From assembly GCA_016432725.1 (NCBI GenBank), contig JACJDG010000003.1, forward strand, positions 4,092,001 through 4,156,000: 64,000 nucleotides of DNA, written 5' to 3'. This document shows positions 61,298 through 64,000 of the stretch, piece after piece. A program made the position numbers and the translations under genes. Below the pieces are notes generated by a model. That model was not told the origin of the DNA. It searched no databases and worked only from the letters and a program-made list of their open reading frames with translations. The DNA is from Streptomyces sp. DHE7-1 (lineage in GTDB: Bacteria; Actinomycetota; Actinomycetes; Streptomycetales; Streptomycetaceae). Positions within the stretch are counted from its first letter, which is position 1, and each line of letters opens with the position of its first letter.

Positions 61298-61993
61298 GTG
61301 GCAGAGGTACTCGAACTCAGTGCGGCCCGCGGCGCCGCGGCGCTCCGACCGCCCCGTGCGGCGCTCCGGCCGCGCATGCCCGGCGGCATGCCGGTGATTG
61401 CGCCCATGCCCGCAGCGCGGCCCACCCGCATCCCCAGTCAGCGTGACGGCTCCGACGAGAACGCGGCCGCCGCCCCGGCCGCGGACACCGTGGCGGCCGG
61501 CACCACCGTCGACCACCTCACCGAGACCTACCGGGCGCACTACCGCTCGCTGCTCGGTCTCGCCGCGCTGCTCCTCGACGACACCGCCTCCTGCGAGGAC
61601 GTCGTCCAGGAGGCCTTCATTCGCGTCCACTCGGCCCGCAAACGCGTCCGCGACCCCGAGAAGACCCTCGCCTACCTGAGGCAGACGGTCGTCAACCTGT
61701 CCCGCTCCGCCCTGCGCCGCCGCATCCTCGGCCTGAAGCTGCTCTCCAAGCCGATGCCGGACATGGCGAGCGCGGAGGAGGGCGCCTACGACCAGCTCGA
61801 GCGCCGCGACCTCATCAAGGCGATGAAGGGCCTGCAGCGCCGCCAGCGCGAGGTCCTGGTGCTGCGCTACTTCGCGGACATGACCGAGGCCCAGGTCGCC
61901 GAGACGCTCGGGATATCGCTGGGCTCGGTGAAGGCGTACGGCTCCCGGGGCATCGCCGCGCTGCGGGTGTCCATGGAGGCGGCGTCGGCATGA
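61298..61993 (+). CDS. ECF-type RNA polymerase sigma factor (SigE-like)
   Basis: 231 aa. The N-terminal 60 residues are a low-complexity Ala/Pro/Arg extension. Region 2 is YRAHYRSLLGLAALLLDDTA, SCEDVVQEAFIRVHSARKRV and TLAYLRQTVVNLSRSALRRR. Region 4 is LQRRQREVLVLRYFADMTEA, QVAETLGISLGSVKAYGSRG. GTG 61298 lacks a close ribosome site. The stop overlaps the membrane partner gene by 4 nt, the usual layout of a sigma with its regulator. Confidence 0.93.
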   Translation: MAEVLELSAARGAAALRPPRAALRPRMPGGMPVIAPMPAARPTRIPSQRDGSDENAAAAPAADTVAAGTTVDHLTETYRAHYRSLLGLAALLLDDTASCEDVVQEAFIRVHSARKRVRDPEKTLAYLRQTVVNLSRSALRRRILGLKLLSKPMPDMASAEEGAYDQLERRDLIKAMKGLQRRQREVLVLRYFADMTEAQVAETLGISLGSVKAYGSRGIAALRVSMEAASA

Positions 61994-63224
61994 GCGAGCA
62001 CACGGAGCACGGCGACGAGGGCGTCCCGCCCGAGGACCTCTCGCCCCAGAACCTCTCGCACGAGCGCCACGAACCCTACGCCTGGCACGAGCCGACGGAG
62101 GGCGACGGGCAAGAGCAATCGCAATCGCACGCTGGGAACGGAACTGTGAACCACGGCCCCGAAGAAAAGGGCTCCCAGAAGCCCGCCAAGGGCCTCGACG
62201 CGCTCGACGGGCCAGGCCCGGACGAAGAGGTGCTGCGCGGTCTGCTGCACTCCGCGGTCGACGACATCGAACCCCGCACCGGCACCCTCGACCACCTGCG
62301 CCGGGCGGTACCGGCGCGCCGGGCCCGCAAGCGCCAGGCCGCCGTGGGCATGGCCGCCGCGGCCCTGTTCATCGGCACCGCCATCCCCGCCCTCGTCCAC
62401 GTCTCGAACGCCGGCGGCACCGACCCCAACACCGCCATGGCGGGCCAGTCCTCCGAGGCGCAGGGCGGCTCCACCCAGGGAAAGGACCCGCAGCCCGGCA
62501 CCGGCGGCACCGGCGGCTCCCGCGACCGCACCCCCGGGCAGGACAAGGGCGACGGCAGGCCCGGTGAGCGGGGACGACCGGCGGCGGCAACGGCTCCGGC
62601 GGCGTCGCCGACCCGTCCGCCCCGACGGCCTCGGACAGCGGACTGTGCACGGCGGCCCAGCTGAGCTCCGTCACCGCAGGTGCCGACGCCCCGGACTCGA
62701 CGGGCGTCGTCTACGGCACCTTCCGCGTCACCAACACCTCGGGCACCGCCTGCACCGTGACCGGCGGCGTCGTGGTCAGCGCGACGGCGCAGGGCGCGGC
62801 GGACCAGGCCAAGATCGGTGTCGTCCGGCACGTGGCGGGGGACGCGGCGGCGGCGCTGCCCGACCCCTCGCTCGAAGTCGCCAAGCTGGTCCTTCAGCCG
62901 GGCGGGGCCTACGAGGAACGGTTCGCCTTCGTTCCCTCCGAGACCTGCCCCACGAGCGGCGGCTCGCCCACCACCGGCGGCTCCACCGGCGGGGGAGAAC
63001 CCTCGCCCGACCCGTCGCCCTCGCAGGACGCGAGCGCCGGCGGCGGCACGGACACCGGCGGCACCTCGGGCACCACCACCCAGCTCGTCACCGAGGAGGG
63101 CACGGCCGACGGCAGCGTCCTCGTCGGCTACACCGGTGAGACGGGCTCCCCGTCGGCGTCCGCGACGGTGGCCAACGCGTGCGCGGGCACCGTGTACTAC
63201 ACCGGGGTGCTGGCGGCGTCGTAG
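61990..63224 (+). CDS. Membrane partner (putative anti-sigma) of the ECF sigma factor (one frameshift)
   Basis: About 411 aa after repair of the G run 62570-62573. A hydrophilic cytoplasmic N-terminus of about 110 residues (LRGLLHSAVDDIEPRTGTLD, HLRRAVPARRARKRQ) precedes one membrane helix (AAVGMAAAALFIGTAIPALV). A Gly/Ser/Thr-rich linker and an extracytoplasmic domain follow (SGLCTAAQLSSVTAGADAPD; GTFRVTNTSGTACTVTGGVV; SVLVGYTGETGSPSASATVA). No HCCxxC zinc anti-sigma motif is seen. The anti-sigma role is inferred from coupling (ATGA overlap) and topology. The outside domain, with paired Cys, may sense the envelope. Confidence 0.78.
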
Positions 63225-63290
63225 CCCCCGGGCGCCGGGCGGGCTCACGTCGGCGGGCGGCGGCCGGGAGGCGGGCCGCCCGCGGCGCCC

Positions 63291-64000
63291 TCAGACGGCG
63301 GTGGGAGCGGAGGACTTCCCCTGCTCCTCGCCCTCGCGTTCCTGCTCCTGTTCCGGCACCAGACCGAGCGCCGCGTCCCGCTGGAACTCCACCTCGCGGC
63401 GCAGCAGCCGGAACCACATGAAGACCACGAAGCCCGCGAAGACGAACCACTCCCCGGTGTAGCCGAGGTTCTGGAAGGCCTTCAGGTCGAGACCGGTGCC
63501 GTCGGGCGCGGTCGCGGGCACGGCCCTCATCCCCGCGTCGGCCCGGTCGAGGGTGACCCAGGCGTCGTACAGGCGGTCCGGCACCAGGTTGACCAGCGTG
63601 GCCGAGCTGATCGCCGCCGTCTGCCCGGCGGGCAGCCCGCCCTGGGCGCCGGCGCCGTTGTTCCCCGGCGTCTCGGAGGCCTGCAGCGCACCGGTCACGG
63701 TGACCTCGCCGCCCGGCGCGGCGGGCGCCTTCGCCGCGTCCGCCGCACCCGGCAGCCAGCCGCGCACCACGGGCAGGGACCGGCCGGACTCGGTGCGCAG
63801 CAGCGTCAGCACGTAGAAGCCGCTCCGGCCGTCCAGCTCCCGGCCGGGCACCAGGAGCTGCTTGCCGTACCGGCCGCTCGCGGTGACCCGCCGTCCGGAG
63901 GTGCGCTTGTCGACGGGCAGCATCGAGTCCAGGGGCCTGGCCGTCTCCTGCCGGTCCGACGCGGCCTGCCCGGCCGCGGCGCGATGGTCCTGCACCCGCC
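63291..64000 (-). CDS. SURF1-family cytochrome oxidase assembly protein (partial, runs off right edge)
   Basis: The visible C-terminal 236 residues include RRVTASGRYGKQLLVPGREL, SGFYVLTLLRTESGRSLPVV, RGWLPG, LVNLVPDRLYDAWVTLDRAD, FQNLGYTGEWFVFAGFVVFM (second membrane helix) and a charged Glu/Gln tail. SURF1 proteins insert haem a into cytochrome aa3 oxidase. The first membrane helix and start codon lie beyond the window. Confidence 0.9.
   Translation of the reverse strand, partial: RVQDHRAAAGQAASDRQETARPLDSMLPVDKRTSGRRVTASGRYGKQLLVPGRELDGRSGFYVLTLLRTESGRSLPVVRGWLPGAADAAKAPAAPGGEVTVTGALQASETPGNNGAGAQGGLPAGQTAAISSATLVNLVPDRLYDAWVTLDRADAGMRAVPATAPDGTGLDLKAFQNLGYTGEWFVFAGFVVFMWFRLLRREVEFQRDAALGLVPEQEQEREGEEQGKSSAPTAV

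Overview
The window is high-GC (about 72-73 %) actinobacterial chromosome. Codon use, GTG/TTG starts, HAIR operators, a MerR-type HspR and the gene order dnaK-grpE-dnaJ-hspR ... clpB ... pyrE-fba ... purA ... recR-ask-asd identify a Streptomyces. The order agrees with what I remember of the S. coelicolor core chromosome from dnaK (about SCO3671) down to the ask/asd/sigma region (about SCO3613). No tRNA, rRNA, CRISPR, transposase or prophage was seen.

Layout. 1-3.8 kb: a lipoprotein fragment, an EtfD-like membrane iron-sulfur protein and a degenerate MraY/WecA-type membrane protein with a TTA codon. 3.8-8.1 kb: the HspR-regulated dnaK-grpE-dnaJ-hspR operon. 8.1-12.5 kb: an orphan sugar-binding lipoprotein, then the most unusual locus of the window. 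This locus has two paralogous convergent LuxR-type regulators, a 73-aa secreted-type peptide with three DLGWD motifs at an exact 17-residue period, and a translationally coupled Rieske-like protein that lacks its cluster ligands. 12.6-19.4 kb: a PPOX-family protein, clpB with its own HAIR site, a YbjN protein, and a YefM-YoeB toxin-antitoxin pair sitting between a complete aminotransferase gene and a second copy of that gene's 3' half. 19.7-29.4 kb: DUF2617, a membrane spermidine-synthase-like protein, a PAS-GAF-SpoIIE-HATPase protein, a CoxG-like protein, an aldose-epimerase-like protein, pyrE, fba and an MFS exporter. 29.4-29.8 kb: two tandem-repeat arrays. 30-33.6 kb: DUF3151 and the tryptophan-to-anthranilate (kynurenine) genes. 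33.8-40.3 kb: a hydrolase, an acyltransferase and two duplicated NarL-type two-component pairs. 40.3-45.6 kb: a P450, an ABC-2 exporter with a divergent regulator over a perfect palindrome, and a lipid-kinase-like protein. 45.8-52.5 kb: purA, an AraC regulator, a 49-aa protein coupled to a CHAP peptidoglycan hydrolase without a signal peptide, a GntR regulator and a class III aminotransferase. 52.7-56.5 kb: a Ser/Thr kinase with a young 171-bp internal repeat, convergent with a SLATT-type 2-TM protein. 56.7-64 kb: ybaB, recR, DUF5063, ask, asd, an ECF sigma factor with a coupled membrane partner, and a partial SURF1 gene.

Sequence quality matters here. At least 22 otherwise normal genes are broken by single-base losses (about 28 sites), nearly all inside G or C runs and always in the -1 direction. 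Adding one base per site restores a protein of the expected family, and every repaired length becomes divisible by three. I treat these as homopolymer under-calls, annotate the genes as whole CDSs, and give the position of each suspect run. Coordinates are those of the sequence as supplied.

Functional links: HspR represses dnaK and clpB through HAIR sites. TDO, kynureninase and a formamidase-like hydrolase form one pathway. pyrE and purA serve nucleotide synthesis. ask and asd start the aspartate-family amino acids and diaminopimelate. The two histidine kinase/regulator pairs share a promoter-upstream GTAGTAC motif.
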